64,000 nt of DNA from Azospirillum baldaniorum (GCF_003119195.2 NZ_CP022254.1:107501-171500), one strand, 5' to 3'; positions 53,292 through 61,902 are shown, counted from the stretch's first letter. A program made the numbers and translations. Notes: generated by a model from the sequence alone, not told the origin.

Positions 53292-53319
53292 GCCGGTCTG
53301 TTGCCGCCGGTCTGTTGCC
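53292..53319. repeat. Two 14-bp tandem repeats in the divergent promoter region
   Basis: GCCGGTCTGTTGCC occurs twice in direct succession between the divergent starts of the two-module glycosyltransferase gene and the TPR-methyltransferase gene. It could be an operator or a slippage product. No clear promoter was recognised on either strand. Confidence 0.5.
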
Positions 53320-53392
53320 GGAAGGGAGTGCCATGTTCACCGGTTCCCGGTAAAGATGCTGTTTAGCCCATGTCCCATTCAGGAGCCGTTCC

Positions 53393-54682
53393 GTGTCCGA
53401 GCCGAGCGATCCGCCCCGTTCCCCGTCGCCGCGTCCGGGCCTGCTCGCCCGTGGCGTGGGGAGGCTGGGTGGTTTGGCCGCTCAGGCGATGCGCCTCTAT
53501 GGCGAGGCCAACGCCCTGGCCTCGGACGGGCTGGCCGCGGAGGCGGAAGCCGCCTACCGCCGCACGCTGGCTCTGAACCCGCGCTTCGCGGAGGCGCACA
53601 ACAACCTGGGCAATGTCCTGCGCGCCCTGGGCCGTGCGGAGGAAGCGGTGGCGGCCTACCGCGAGGCGCTGGCCTGCGGCCTCGACCATCCGCTGGTCCA
53701 CTACAATCTGGCCTCCGCCCTGAAGGCGGCGGGCGACGCGGCGCCGGCGGAGCGGCATTTCCGCCGGGCGCTGGCCGAGGAACCGGCCTATGCGGAGGCG
53801 TTCAACAACCTCGCCAATCTGCTGCGCGACGGAGAGCGGCTGACCGAATCCGCCACCGCCTACCGCCGCGCGCTGGCCTTGCGGCCTGCGTGGGACGAGG
53901 CGCACGACAACCTGTCCGGCGCCCTCTACCTGCTTCACGAGGAGGGACGGCACGAGGAGGCGGCGCGGTTCGCCCGGCTTTGGCTGCGCGACCATCCCGA
54001 CCATCCGGTGGCCCGCCATATCGGCGCCGCCGTCGCCGGCCTGGACGCCGAAGAACGGGCGTCCGACGCCTATGTCCGGCAGGTGTTCGACCTGTTCGCC
54101 GGGGAGTTCGACGACAAGTTGCTGGGCGAGCTGGGCTACCGCGCGCCGACGCTGCTCGCGGAGGCGTTGAGCAACGTGGGAATTGTGCAGGACTCAAGCC
54201 TGGATGTGCTGGACGCCGGCTGCGGCACCGGCCTGTGCGGTCCCTTCCTGCGGGGCTCTGCCCGGCGGCTGGTCGGGGTGGACCTCTCCCCCGGCATGCT
54301 GGAGCGCGCCGCCGCCCATGGCCTGTACGACGCGCTGGATGAGGCGGAACTCGGCGCCTTCCTGTCGGAACGCCCGGCGGCCTTCGACCTGATCGTGGCC
54401 GCCGACGTGCTCTGCTATTTCGGCGCGTTGAACGGAATTTTGGCGCAGGCCGCCGCGGCGCTGCGTCCCGGCGGACGGCTGGCCTTCACGGTGGAGCGGC
54501 TGGAGGAGGGCGGGGCGCCCTGGCGGGTCAGCCCGCACGGCCGCTACGCCCATACGGAGGGCCATGTGCGGGACGGGCTGAGCGCGGCGGGGCTGACCAT
54601 CCTGCGCCTTGCTCCGGACACCCTGCGCCATGAGAGCGGCGCGCCGGTGGCCGGGCTGGTGGTGCTGGCAACGCGGCCCTGA
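53393..54682 (+). CDS. TPR-SAM methyltransferase fusion
   Basis: 429 residues. Residues about 30-210 hold TPR repeats (YRRTLALNPRFAEAHNNLGNVL and similar). From about 220 there is a class I methyltransferase: VLDAGCGTGLCGPFL (SAM-binding), VGVDLSPGMLERA, DLIVAADVLCYFG and GRLAFTVERLEEGG. The GTG start at 53393 has AGGAG seven bases upstream. The TPR part resembles those of the flagellin glycosyltransferases, so methylation of flagellin or its glycan is an attractive inference; the acceptor is unproven. Confidence 0.85.
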   Translation: MSEPSDPPRSPSPRPGLLARGVGRLGGLAAQAMRLYGEANALASDGLAAEAEAAYRRTLALNPRFAEAHNNLGNVLRALGRAEEAVAAYREALACGLDHPLVHYNLASALKAAGDAAPAERHFRRALAEEPAYAEAFNNLANLLRDGERLTESATAYRRALALRPAWDEAHDNLSGALYLLHEEGRHEEAARFARLWLRDHPDHPVARHIGAAVAGLDAEERASDAYVRQVFDLFAGEFDDKLLGELGYRAPTLLAEALSNVGIVQDSSLDVLDAGCGTGLCGPFLRGSARRLVGVDLSPGMLERAAAHGLYDALDEAELGAFLSERPAAFDLIVAADVLCYFGALNGILAQAAAALRPGGRLAFTVERLEEGGAPWRVSPHGRYAHTEGHVRDGLSAAGLTILRLAPDTLRHESGAPVAGLVVLATRP

Positions 54683-54699
54683 CGGGGCCGCCGCCAACC

Positions 54700-56085
54700 T
54701 CAGTCGAGCATCGGCAGGCCGGTCTCGATCCGCACCAGGGCGGCGAGCAGCGGAGCGCCGATATCGCGGCGGACGAAGTTGCTCGCCCGGTCCGCGGCGT
54801 TGAGCGAGCCCTGGAAGCTCTTGCGCCAGCGGTCGTCGCCGTACATCACCTTCTCCGCCTTGGCCTTCTGGGCGAGCAGGCCGGGCCGGCGGCCGGCGGA
54901 ATCGTCCACCAGACGGGTCAGCCGCTTCATCAGCTCGTTGGCGCTGGTCGGGTCGCCGCGCTTCAGCGCCGCCTCGATCAGCTCGGCCAGGGCCTCGCCG
55001 CGGATGTCGAGGTCCTGCACCTGCTCGGCGTAGGACAGCGCCACCGAGGCGTCGGAGCGGCGGGCGATGCGGCCCAGCACCGCCGGGATCGTCCAGGGAT
55101 TCTCGTCCTGCACGGTGCGCAGCAGGCCCAGCGCCAGATTGGTGTCGCCCAGCTCCGCCGCGGCGACGGCCAGCTCCGGCGGGCAGCAGTCGGTTTTGGT
55201 CTCGCGGAACTTGGAGAACTGCGTCTCCACCGTGTTCAGGAACAGGGTGCGGGCCGCGCCCTCCTTCCCGGCGCGCAGCAGCGTCTGGGCGACCAGACCC
55301 AGCTCCCAGCTGCAGTTGCGGGCGGTGGCGTAGGCCTTGGCCTCCTCGGCGAGCTGCCCGGCCAGGGCCATGTCGCCGCGCCACGCCGCCGCCTTGGCGA
55401 TGTCGGCGAGATTGTAGATGCGGGTCGAGCATTCCGGGATCTGCCGGGTGATGTCGAGCGCGAGCTGGTTCTGCCCCATCAGGGCGAGCGCGCGGGCGAC
55501 GAACAAGTCCTGGCCGGCCCCGTCGGACGCCGCGCCGCGCCGCACCGCGCTGACGAAAGGCGCGATGATCTCCTTGGCCCGCGCGGTATCGCCGATGGTG
55601 TTGTAGGCGACGGCCAGCGACAGCCAGTCCCAGCGGGCGGCGGTGATCGGCGTCTCCACCGGGGGAAGCATCTCCGCCACCCGGTGCAGGAAGCACAGCG
55701 AGGTCATCGGCTCGTTGCACACCAGCGAACGGATGCGCGAGCGGAATTCGAAGAAGTCGAAGTCGCCGACGAACTGGTTGGTGACGAGCTGGACGGCCAG
55801 CGCGCTGTCCGGATACTTGACGACGATCTCGTTCAGCAGCCGGTCCGCCTCCTTCAGGAAGCGGCTTTCCTCGGCGATGTCGTAGGTGTTGTCCGCCTGC
55901 CGGATCATCTGCATCGCCTGGACGAACAGGCGGTTGGCCGGCCCCTGGTCGGGCAGCGGCTGCTGCTGCGCCATCGCCGGGGTGCCGACGCCCCCCGCCG
56001 CCACGGTGAACGCCGCCAGCGCCAGGAGCAGGCTCATGGCGGCGGAGGCGGCAAGACGGCGGGCGGGGGCGGGCAGGATGGCCAT
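54700..56085 (-). CDS. Secreted helical-repeat protein of unknown function
   Basis: 461 residues with an N-terminal Sec signal (hydrophobic core SLLLALAAFTVAAG, cleavage near AMA-QQQ at about 39). The mature part is made of helical pairs resembling degenerate TPR or Sel1-like repeats (ALDITRQIPECSTRIYNLADIAKAAAWRG, SYAEQVQDLDIRGEALAELIEAALKRGD). Several Cys residues occur (SLVCNEPMTSLCF, DCCPPEL). It is followed on the same strand by nothing obvious. It is probably a periplasmic scaffold; no function assigned. Confidence 0.75.
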   Translation of the reverse strand: MAILPAPARRLAASAAMSLLLALAAFTVAAGGVGTPAMAQQQPLPDQGPANRLFVQAMQMIRQADNTYDIAEESRFLKEADRLLNEIVVKYPDSALAVQLVTNQFVGDFDFFEFRSRIRSLVCNEPMTSLCFLHRVAEMLPPVETPITAARWDWLSLAVAYNTIGDTARAKEIIAPFVSAVRRGAASDGAGQDLFVARALALMGQNQLALDITRQIPECSTRIYNLADIAKAAAWRGDMALAGQLAEEAKAYATARNCSWELGLVAQTLLRAGKEGAARTLFLNTVETQFSKFRETKTDCCPPELAVAAAELGDTNLALGLLRTVQDENPWTIPAVLGRIARRSDASVALSYAEQVQDLDIRGEALAELIEAALKRGDPTSANELMKRLTRLVDDSAGRRPGLLAQKAKAEKVMYGDDRWRKSFQGSLNAADRASNFVRRDIGAPLLAALVRIETGLPMLD

Positions 56086-56108
56086 GGCGGTGCGGAGACC
56101 CTGGTGCG

Positions 56109-56693
56109 CTAGAGGACGCGGGCGTAGTTGACGACACGCTGGACGTTCGGCAGCGTGCGGGCGTGCTCGATCACGCGGTCGAGCTCGCCCTGGTGGGTGG
56201 CCAGACCCATGAGATAGACGACGCCGTTGACGGTATCGATGCTGAAATTCTGGCTATGAATTTGTGAATCGAAGGTCAGCTTGGTGCGCAGCTGTGTGGT
56301 GATCCAGGTGTCGCGGGCGCTGTCCATGATGCCCGAATCGGTGTCCACCTGGATCTCGTTGATGACTTCCTTGACGCCTTCCACCTGCCAGCACAGGCGC
56401 ACGGCGTCGAGGCGCATCTGCGCGTCGGTGGCGCGGCCGGTCAGCAGCACGCGGCCCTGGTCGACCGTCAGGCCGATGCGGCTGTGCATGTCCAGCGAAT
56501 GCTGGAACCACAGATGGTTAATGCGGGCCTTGATCTCGGTGTCCGAGGCGAAGCCGGACAGGCCGCGGTGCTCGCTGGCCGCGACGACGGCGGTGCCCCC
56601 GGCGGCGCCCAGCACGACAGGCGCGCAGCCAGACGCAAGACCCGCGACAGCGGCCATCCCGACCAGCGCCCAAAGGCGGCCAAACCCCGACAC
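56109..56693 (-). CDS. BON-domain outer-membrane lipoprotein (DolP/OsmY-like)
   Basis: 194 residues from a GTG at 56693, chosen because GGAGG lies six bases upstream and the product then starts with a textbook lipoprotein signal (WALVGMAAVAGLASGC). Two BON domains follow (DTEIKARINHLWFQ...VDQGRVLLTGRAT and TQLRTKLTFDSQIHS...VNGVVYLMGLA). Double-BON lipoproteins such as DolP support outer-membrane integrity. An in-frame ATG at 56795 would give a long charged extension and is rejected. Confidence 0.88.
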   Translation of the reverse strand: MSGFGRLWALVGMAAVAGLASGCAPVVLGAAGGTAVVAASEHRGLSGFASDTEIKARINHLWFQHSLDMHSRIGLTVDQGRVLLTGRATDAQMRLDAVRLCWQVEGVKEVINEIQVDTDSGIMDSARDTWITTQLRTKLTFDSQIHSQNFSIDTVNGVVYLMGLATHQGELDRVIEHARTLPNVQRVVNYARVL

Positions 56694-56858
56694 GCTCTGC
56701 CTCCGATCCCCGGCCCGCCGAAAGAGCGGGCGGGCGGAAAAAGTCATGCCGCAGGTGCGTTGGCAATGGGGAATCTTGGGAGTGTCAGGCTTCATCGTGG
56801 TTTTGTCCCGGGGTGATGCACGAATGTTTCACTCGCTGCGAGCGCGAAGGAATCCGGG

Positions 56859-57656
56859 CTAGGCAAAGGGCGCGCGCGTCACCAGCCCGGCGATTTCGCG
56901 CGCGAGAACGCGGGCGATCTTCTGCCGCGCCTTGGGGTCGCGCAGGATCGCCTCGTCCTTCGGATTCGACAGGAAGCCGGTCTCCAGCAGAACGGACGGG
57001 ATGTCCGGCGCCTTGAGCACGGCGAAGTTGGCCGAGCGCATCGGGTTGTCGAGCAGCAGCATCTCCTTCCCCGCCCCCTTCACGATCGCATGCCTGGCCA
57101 CCAGCGCCGCGTGCTTGGTGTGGCGCGCCGTCAGGTCGAGCAGGATCTCCTTCACGGCCTTCTTGGCATCCTTCACGTCGACGCCGCCCAGCCGGTCCAC
57201 CGCGTTCTCCTTGCGGGCCAGCGCCGCGGCGAAGGAGTCGGAGCTTTTCTCGGACAGGGTGTAGGCGGACAGGCCGCGGGCCTCGCGGTTGGGCGCGCTG
57301 TCGGCGTGGATGGACACGAACAGGTCGGCCCGCGCCGCGCGCGCGGCGTCCACCCGCTCGCCCAGGGCCAGGAAGCGGTCGCCGTCGCGGGTCAGAGTCA
57401 CCCCCAGCTTGTGTTGCCGCGACAGGAGGCGCCCGACCTCCTGCGCGATGTGCAGGGTGATCTCTTTTTCCTGGGTGCCGCGCGCACCGATGGCGCCCGG
57501 GTCGATGCCGCCGTGGCCGGGGTCGAGCACCACCATGCGCGGACGCGAAGCCGGGCGGGGCTTGGTCTGGGCGCCCGCGGCGTGCGGGAACAGCAAGGCG
57601 CCGGCCCCGGCGAGGGGGACGGTCAGCGCCAGCTGGAGAAGACGTCTGCGTTCCAT
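56859..57656 (-). CDS. N-acetylmuramoyl-L-alanine amidase (Amidase_3)
   Basis: 265 residues. It starts MERRRLLQLALTVPLAGAG, which looks like a Tat-type signal (twin Arg plus hydrophobic core, cleavage near AGA-QTK). The catalytic zinc domain has VLDPGHGGIDPGAIGARGTQEKEI (His, Glu), VSIHADSAP (His) and LLETGFLSNPKDE (Glu), all ligands present. It cleaves the peptide from peptidoglycan glycan strands during cell separation. No AMIN domain is present, unlike AmiC of E. coli. Confidence 0.92.
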   Translation of the reverse strand: MERRRLLQLALTVPLAGAGALLFPHAAGAQTKPRPASRPRMVVLDPGHGGIDPGAIGARGTQEKEITLHIAQEVGRLLSRQHKLGVTLTRDGDRFLALGERVDAARAARADLFVSIHADSAPNREARGLSAYTLSEKSSDSFAAALARKENAVDRLGGVDVKDAKKAVKEILLDLTARHTKHAALVARHAIVKGAGKEMLLLDNPMRSANFAVLKAPDIPSVLLETGFLSNPKDEAILRDPKARQKIARVLAREIAGLVTRAPFA

Positions 57657-57893
57657 TCGCCCCTGATTCCGCAAGGAGTTGGGGCCGCCGAAACCAAAAG
57701 TCCTGAGCGCGATCGGAAAGGCGGCGTCCGGCCCGAACAGGCCTGAGGTTGAGCCCAAGGTGTGAGCGTTAACCAATGGGGACGCGCAAAAGGGTTGTCA
57801 AGGCCGGCCGGGTTAGCTCCGCCAATTGTCGCGGCCAAGCCATCATGGAGGGCGTCGCCACCCTATGAAGATTCGACTCTTTCCAAGAATTCC

Positions 57894-57922
57894 TTGATGA
57901 TGATGGCCGAAAGCGCTAAAAT
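57894..57922 (+). promoter_or_regulatory. Housekeeping-type promoter of the small coiled-coil gene
   Basis: TTGATG (57894-57899) and TAAAAT (57917-57922) lie 17 bases apart, a good sigma70-type match. Transcription would begin near 57929, some 20 bases before the ATG of the next gene. Confidence 0.55.
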
Positions 57923-57948
57923 TTTAGAAATAAGCTCGGGAGGTGGCG

Positions 57949-58116
57949 ATGTTGAGGAAAGCCTTGTTCAACATCATCCGGCAGGAGCAGCGCGAGGTCG
58001 AAGACGAACTCGAAAAGGAAGAGCGCCGCACGGCTCCCGACGTCGGCCGGGTGGTTGCGTTGCAGCGCGAAGTTACCGACCTGAGGCGCGAACTGGAGCA
58101 TTACCGCGACGTCTGA
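57949..58116 (+). CDS. Small charged coiled-coil protein
   Basis: 55 residues, almost half charged, with heptad-like spacing (QREVEDELEKEERRTAP, VVALQREVTDLRRELEHY). It is distantly like DUF465 proteins but lacks their signature. It has its own promoter, a ribosome site GGGAGGT and a strong terminator, so it is a real single-gene unit. Function unknown. Confidence 0.75.
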   Translation: MLRKALFNIIRQEQREVEDELEKEERRTAPDVGRVVALQREVTDLRRELEHYRDV

Positions 58117-58145
58117 TCGCACGAATACGAACAATACCGTCCGCA

Positions 58146-58181
58146 AACCCCTTTCCCGCAGTGGCGGGAAAGGGGTTTTTT
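58146..58181 (+). terminator. Strong intrinsic terminator
   Basis: A 14-pair perfect stem (58146-58159 with 58164-58177, core CCCCTTTCCCGC/GCGGGAAAGGGG) with an AGTG loop runs into TTTTTT. It ends the small coiled-coil gene 30 bases earlier. Confidence 0.9.
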
Positions 58182-58210
58182 GTATTCGCACGCATTGCCC
58201 TGGGTCTATC

Positions 58211-58243
58211 GCGGTGCAGCGTTTTAATGCTGCGGTGCAGCAT
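58211..58243 (+). promoter_or_regulatory. Operator-like repeats upstream of the sigma54 promoter
   Basis: GCGGTGCAGC occurs at 58211-58220 and 58232-58241, exactly 21 bases (two turns) apart. The second copy is part of the perfect palindrome ATGCTGC-GGT-GCAGCAT (58227-58243). It lies in the 428-base gap between the terminator and the next gene, about 240 bases before the sigma54 element, a distance usable by an enhancer-binding activator. Apart from these sites the gap, which is AT-richer than its surroundings, shows no gene. Confidence 0.4.
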
Positions 58244-58480
58244 AGTTTTGCTTATTTCGTGAGCAGCGCAAAGATCGACTTTGAGATTTTGAACAGAATT
58301 TAATCACGGCGCTGCCGAAATCGTGGAATCCGTTGATCCAAAGCAATGGACACCGTGGGGGCAGCGGGCAGACTTCCGGGGTAGCCTGTTTGTCACAGGG
58401 GCGATTTATCCCATCCGGCCAAGCACATGAACGGACCGGAGCGGCGGGCTGCGGGATTGGGCGAGACCGACGATGAACCG

Positions 58481-58497
58481 CTGGCACGCCGGTTGCG
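58481..58497 (+). promoter_or_regulatory. Sigma54 promoter of the ExbB/MotA-like operon
   Basis: CTGGCACGCCGGTTGCG matches the YTGGCACG-N4-TTGC consensus with the exact 12-base spacing of GG and GC; the last base (G instead of A/T) deviates. The predicted start is near 58508, 37 bases before the ATG at 58545, with TGGAGGG as ribosome site between them. Confidence 0.65.
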
Positions 58498-58544
58498 GAG
58501 TGCCAGTCCGAACGCTCCCTGCTCCCTGGATGGAGGGCTGCCCG

Positions 58545-59288
58545 ATGTCGGACGCTGTTTCGGACGCCATGGCCGAAGACGCCCAGAACGTCACTGTTCA
58601 TTCTCTCGTGCCCACCGTGCGCCGCCGCCGTGGCGGCCAACTGACCGCCGGCCTGTCGCTGGTGTCGCAACGCTACCTGCTGCTTCTGCGCTTCGCGGTC
58701 GTCAACGCCGCGGGCTTCACCCTTCTCGCCGCCGCCTGGGCGGAGGGGCTGATCGACCCCATCGTCGCCACCGACAGCACGCATCTCTGCCTGCTGATCT
58801 TCCTGGTCTTCCTGGCCGGCCTGGGCCTGTCGGCGCAGCGCATCCTGCGCGCCAGCCGCGAGCTGAACCGCGCCAAGGAATTCGACCCGTCCGTCCCGTC
58901 GCGCGCCGCGCGCTATCTGGCGGAGATCCGCGGACGGGATTCCGGGGCGCGGTCGATCGCCGCCTCGTCCCTAAAGTTCAAGCTGTCGGCGCGCATCGGG
59001 ACGGTGCGGCAGATCTCTTCGACCCTGGTGATCCTCGGTCTGATCGGCACGGTCATCGGCTTCATCATGGCCCTGTCGGGGGTGGACCCGCAGAAGGCCG
59101 GCGACGTCGCCGCCATCGGCCCGATGGTGTCGAAGCTGATCGAGGGGATGGCCGTCGCGCTCTACACCACGCTGGTCGGCGGCGTCCTGAACATCTGGCT
59201 GAACATCAACATCGGCCTGCTGTCCGGCGCCACGGTGAATCTGATCACCGAAATCGTCGCCGTGGGGGAACGCCATGCAGGCCCTTGA
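58545..59288 (+). CDS. MotA/TolQ/ExbB-type proton-channel protein
   Basis: 247 residues with about four membrane helices (near 40-60, 73-93, 155-178, 195-218). The last pair has the channel-family pattern LVILGLIGTVIGFIMALSG ... GMAVALYTTLVGGVLNIWLNI, as in MotA, TolQ and ExbB, which use proton flow to drive a partner protein. The start at 58545 places the sigma54 element outside the gene; an in-frame ATG at 58473 would overlap it. It overlaps the next gene by 14 bases. Its partner is not a recognisable MotB, TolR or ExbD. Confidence 0.82.
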   Translation: MSDAVSDAMAEDAQNVTVHSLVPTVRRRRGGQLTAGLSLVSQRYLLLLRFAVVNAAGFTLLAAAWAEGLIDPIVATDSTHLCLLIFLVFLAGLGLSAQRILRASRELNRAKEFDPSVPSRAARYLAEIRGRDSGARSIAASSLKFKLSARIGTVRQISSTLVILGLIGTVIGFIMALSGVDPQKAGDVAAIGPMVSKLIEGMAVALYTTLVGGVLNIWLNINIGLLSGATVNLITEIVAVGERHAGP

Positions 59289-59886
59289 CCAGTTCGAGGA
59301 GGACGACGCCGGCACCGTCTTCCGCGACGTCATCACGCTGGCGCTCTGCGGCTTCGTGGCGGTGGTCATCCTGCTGCTTCCCCACATCCGGCCGGAGGCC
59401 AAGCAGGCTGACACGGCGGGAGTCGCAGCCCCCGGCAACGTGATGGTCGAGGCGCGCTGGCCCGACGAGCTGGACGCCGACGTGGACCTGTGGGTGGAGG
59501 CGCCGGGCGACGTGCCGGTCGGCTATTCCAACAAGTCCGGCGTGATCTTCAACCTGCTGCGCGACGATCTCGGCCGCAACGCCGACCCGACGAAGCTGAA
59601 CTACGAGGCCAGCTACAGCCGCGGCATCCCGCCCGGCGAATACGCGGTGAACCTGCATCTCTACCGGAACAAGGCGACGGTCTTCCCGGTTCCGGTCACG
59701 GTGGTGGTCAGCGCCAAGCGGCCGGACGGCGACAACGCGCGCCAGCTCCTTGCCACCACCGTCCAGCTCGACCGGGAGGGGCAGGAGCTGACCGTCTTCC
59801 GTTTCAAGCTGACGGAGTCCGGCGAACTGGTCGGCGACAGCGTGCACAGTCTCTACAAGCCCCTGCGCAGTGGGAGGAAATCATGA
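59275..59886 (+). CDS. Single-pass membrane protein, partner of the channel protein
   Basis: 203 residues with one N-terminal membrane helix (about 18-37, VITLALCGFVAVVILLLPHI) and a periplasmic beta-rich domain (EARWPDELDADVDLWVEAPG, YNADPT-like Asn/Asp loops, IPPGEYAVNLHLYRN). The topology mimics TolR, ExbD or MotB, but there is no peptidoglycan-binding or TolR domain. The domain resembles calcium-binding-like DUF2135 folds; that is a weak guess. It overlaps both neighbours, so the three genes are coupled. Confidence 0.7.
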   Translation: MQALDQFEEDDAGTVFRDVITLALCGFVAVVILLLPHIRPEAKQADTAGVAAPGNVMVEARWPDELDADVDLWVEAPGDVPVGYSNKSGVIFNLLRDDLGRNADPTKLNYEASYSRGIPPGEYAVNLHLYRNKATVFPVPVTVVVSAKRPDGDNARQLLATTVQLDREGQELTVFRFKLTESGELVGDSVHSLYKPLRSGRKS

Positions 59887-60404
59887 CCCAACTGCTCGAC
59901 TTCCAGGTCGCCGCGGTCGCGCTGGCCGCCACGCTCGCCACCATCGCCATCTGGGCGCCGCGCCGGCTGTGGGTGAAGGTGTCGGCGGTCGCCGTCTCCA
60001 TCGGCTTCATGCCAGTCGCCTACGCCGGCATGGCCGACCTGCTGAGCAAGCCGAAGCCGGTCCGCATGGAGTGGGCGCAAAGCGCCACCGCCCAGGCCAC
60101 CATTCTGGGCGCCCAGATCAAGGAGGGGCAGGGGATCTACCTGTGGCTCCAGTTGGAGGGCGGGGCCGAGCCGCGCTACTACAAGCTGGCCTGGGATCAG
60201 AAGCTCGCCGAACAGCTTCAGCAGGCGATGCGCGAGGCGGAGAAGAACCGATCCGGCATGGCCATGACCTTGCCCTTCGAGAAAACCCTGGACCCCGACA
60301 AGCCCAAATTCTACGCCCTGCCGCAGCCCCAGCTTCCGGAGAAGAACGGCGAGGAGGGCGGGCCGGGACCGATGGTCTACCGCCACCCCGGCATGGATGC
60401 CTGA
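59883..60404 (+). CDS. Membrane protein of the sigma54 operon
   Basis: 173 residues. Two hydrophobic helices (about 6-23 and 29-50) lead into a soluble domain with ILGAQIKEGQGIYLWLQLEGGAEPRYYKLAW and a Pro-rich tail. I do not recognise the family. The ATG overlaps the previous stop (ATGA). It probably forms a complex with the two upstream products in the inner membrane. Confidence 0.7.
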   Translation: MTQLLDFQVAAVALAATLATIAIWAPRRLWVKVSAVAVSIGFMPVAYAGMADLLSKPKPVRMEWAQSATAQATILGAQIKEGQGIYLWLQLEGGAEPRYYKLAWDQKLAEQLQQAMREAEKNRSGMAMTLPFEKTLDPDKPKFYALPQPQLPEKNGEEGGPGPMVYRHPGMDA

Positions 60405-60447
60405 CGCGCTGGACGCGACCGGATCGTGACGCTGGGTACGGGGCTCC

Positions 60448-60834
60448 TCATCCCAGCTTCACGTACCCCCGCTCGATCACCCGTTCCGCCGCTTCGAAGA
60501 CCGCCTGCATCTCCTCGTAGGCGCGGCGGACGCGGGCCAGTTCCTCGATGGCGGCGGCATCGGGATGACGGTGATCCGCCACCTTCAGCCCGGCGCGCAG
60601 ATAGTCGGCCCGCAGCTCCGCCACCCGGACAGCCATGCGTAGGAAGGACGTCTGGTTGAGGTTGGGAAGCTCGCGTCCCATCACTTCGCAGTTCGCCTCC
60701 AGCACCGCCGCTTCCATGTTCTCCAGGAAGTGCATGATCCGGTGCCGCGACGTGTTTTCCGCCGCTTCCGGCGTCAGCAGCTTGTCAACCTTGCCCTTGG
60801 CATACTCGCCGATGATCTTCCCGCCCATGCCCAT
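60448..60834 (-). CDS. Conserved hypothetical helical protein
   Basis: 128 residues, all-helical by appearance (RHRIMHFLENMEAAVLEANCEVMG, LARVRRAYEEMQAVFEAAERVIE). The ATG at 60834 has GGGAGGCGAG directly upstream and is preferred over distant upstream starts. No signal peptide or known domain. It is divergent from purU. Confidence 0.65.
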   Translation of the reverse strand: MGMGGKIIGEYAKGKVDKLLTPEAAENTSRHRIMHFLENMEAAVLEANCEVMGRELPNLNQTSFLRMAVRVAELRADYLRAGLKVADHRHPDAAAIEELARVRRAYEEMQAVFEAAERVIERGYVKLG

Positions 60835-61003
60835 GGCTCGCCTCCCGGTTCGGCCCAATGCCGAAACGACGCATTGTCGCATGGGAATCCTTACCAAATG
60901 CTGCCGGAAAGGCGTTCCGGTATTCCCACATTGCACGATGCATCCCGCGGACGATCGTGCTAGGGAATCCGCCCTCGATTCCAGGTCGCAACGGTAGGCG
61001 CGC

Positions 61004-61870
61004 ATGTCCGGCACCGCTTCTGAATACATCCTCACCGTCTCGTGCCCCGATGCCGTGGGCATCGTCTACGCCGTGTCGGGCTTCCTGGCCGAGCGGTCGT
61101 GCAACATCATCGACAGCGCGCAGTTCGGCGACCGCGGGACCAATCTGTTCTTCCTGCGCATTCATTTCTCGGCCGCCGCTGCGGGGCCGTCGCAGGCGGA
61201 GCTTCAGGCGGCCTTCGCCGAGCAGGTGGCCGAACGCTTCGGCATGACCTGGAAGCTGCACGACGCCGGGCGGCGCCAGCGGGTGCTGATCATGGTCTCG
61301 AAGTTCGGGCATTGCCTGAACGACCTGCTGTACCGCTACCGCACCGGCTATCTGCCGATCGAGATCCCGGCCATCGTGTCCAACCACCGCGACTTCTACC
61401 AGCTCGCGGCGTGGCACAACATTCCCTTCCATCACCTGCCGGTGACCAATGACAGCAAGGCCCAGCAGGAGGCCCGTCTGCTGGAGATCGCGGAGCAGGA
61501 GAAGATCGATCTGGTCGTGCTCGCCCGCTACATGCAGGTGCTGTCCCCGGCCCTGTGCGAGCGGATGGCCGGGCGGGTCATCAACATCCACCACTCCTTC
61601 CTGCCCAGCTTCAAGGGCGCCAAGCCGTACCATCAGGCGCACGCCCGCGGCGTGAAGCTGATCGGCGCCACCGCCCACTACGTCACCTCGAACCTCGACG
61701 AGGGGCCGATCATCGAGCAGGAGGCGGAGCGCGTCGACCACACGATGACGCCCGACGACCTGGTGGCCATCGGGCGTGACATCGAGAACATCGTGCTGGC
61801 CCGGGCGGTCCGCTACCACGTCGAACACCGCGTCCTGCTGAACGGCGGACGCACCGTCGTCTTCAAGTAA
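61004..61870 (+). CDS. purU: Formyltetrahydrofolate deformylase
   Basis: 288 residues: an N-terminal ACT domain (ILTVSCPDAVGIVYAVSGFLAERSCNIID) and a C-terminal formyltransferase-fold domain with RVLIMVSKFGHCLNDLLYR, LARYMQVLSP, the catalytic NIHHSFLPSFKGAKPYHQAH and TAHYV...DEGPIIEQE with the catalytic Asp. It hydrolyses 10-formyl-THF to formate and THF, balancing one-carbon pools for purine and methionine synthesis. Confidence 0.96.
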   Translation: MSGTASEYILTVSCPDAVGIVYAVSGFLAERSCNIIDSAQFGDRGTNLFFLRIHFSAAAAGPSQAELQAAFAEQVAERFGMTWKLHDAGRRQRVLIMVSKFGHCLNDLLYRYRTGYLPIEIPAIVSNHRDFYQLAAWHNIPFHHLPVTNDSKAQQEARLLEIAEQEKIDLVVLARYMQVLSPALCERMAGRVINIHHSFLPSFKGAKPYHQAHARGVKLIGATAHYVTSNLDEGPIIEQEAERVDHTMTPDDLVAIGRDIENIVLARAVRYHVEHRVLLNGGRTVVFK

Positions 61871-61902
61871 GGCGGCTGGCCTTCTCCGACCCTTCGGGAA
61901 CC

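Noticed and set aside
53320..53336. TGGCAC-like sigma54 element on the minus strand before the two-module glycosyltransferase gene
   Set aside because: The -12 part reads TCCG instead of TTGC, so the essential GC is missing.
49664..53353. A 1229-codon plus-strand open frame opposite the two-module glycosyltransferase gene
   Set aside because: Shadow frame with low-complexity Arg/Gln/Gly composition; the minus strand has the motifs.
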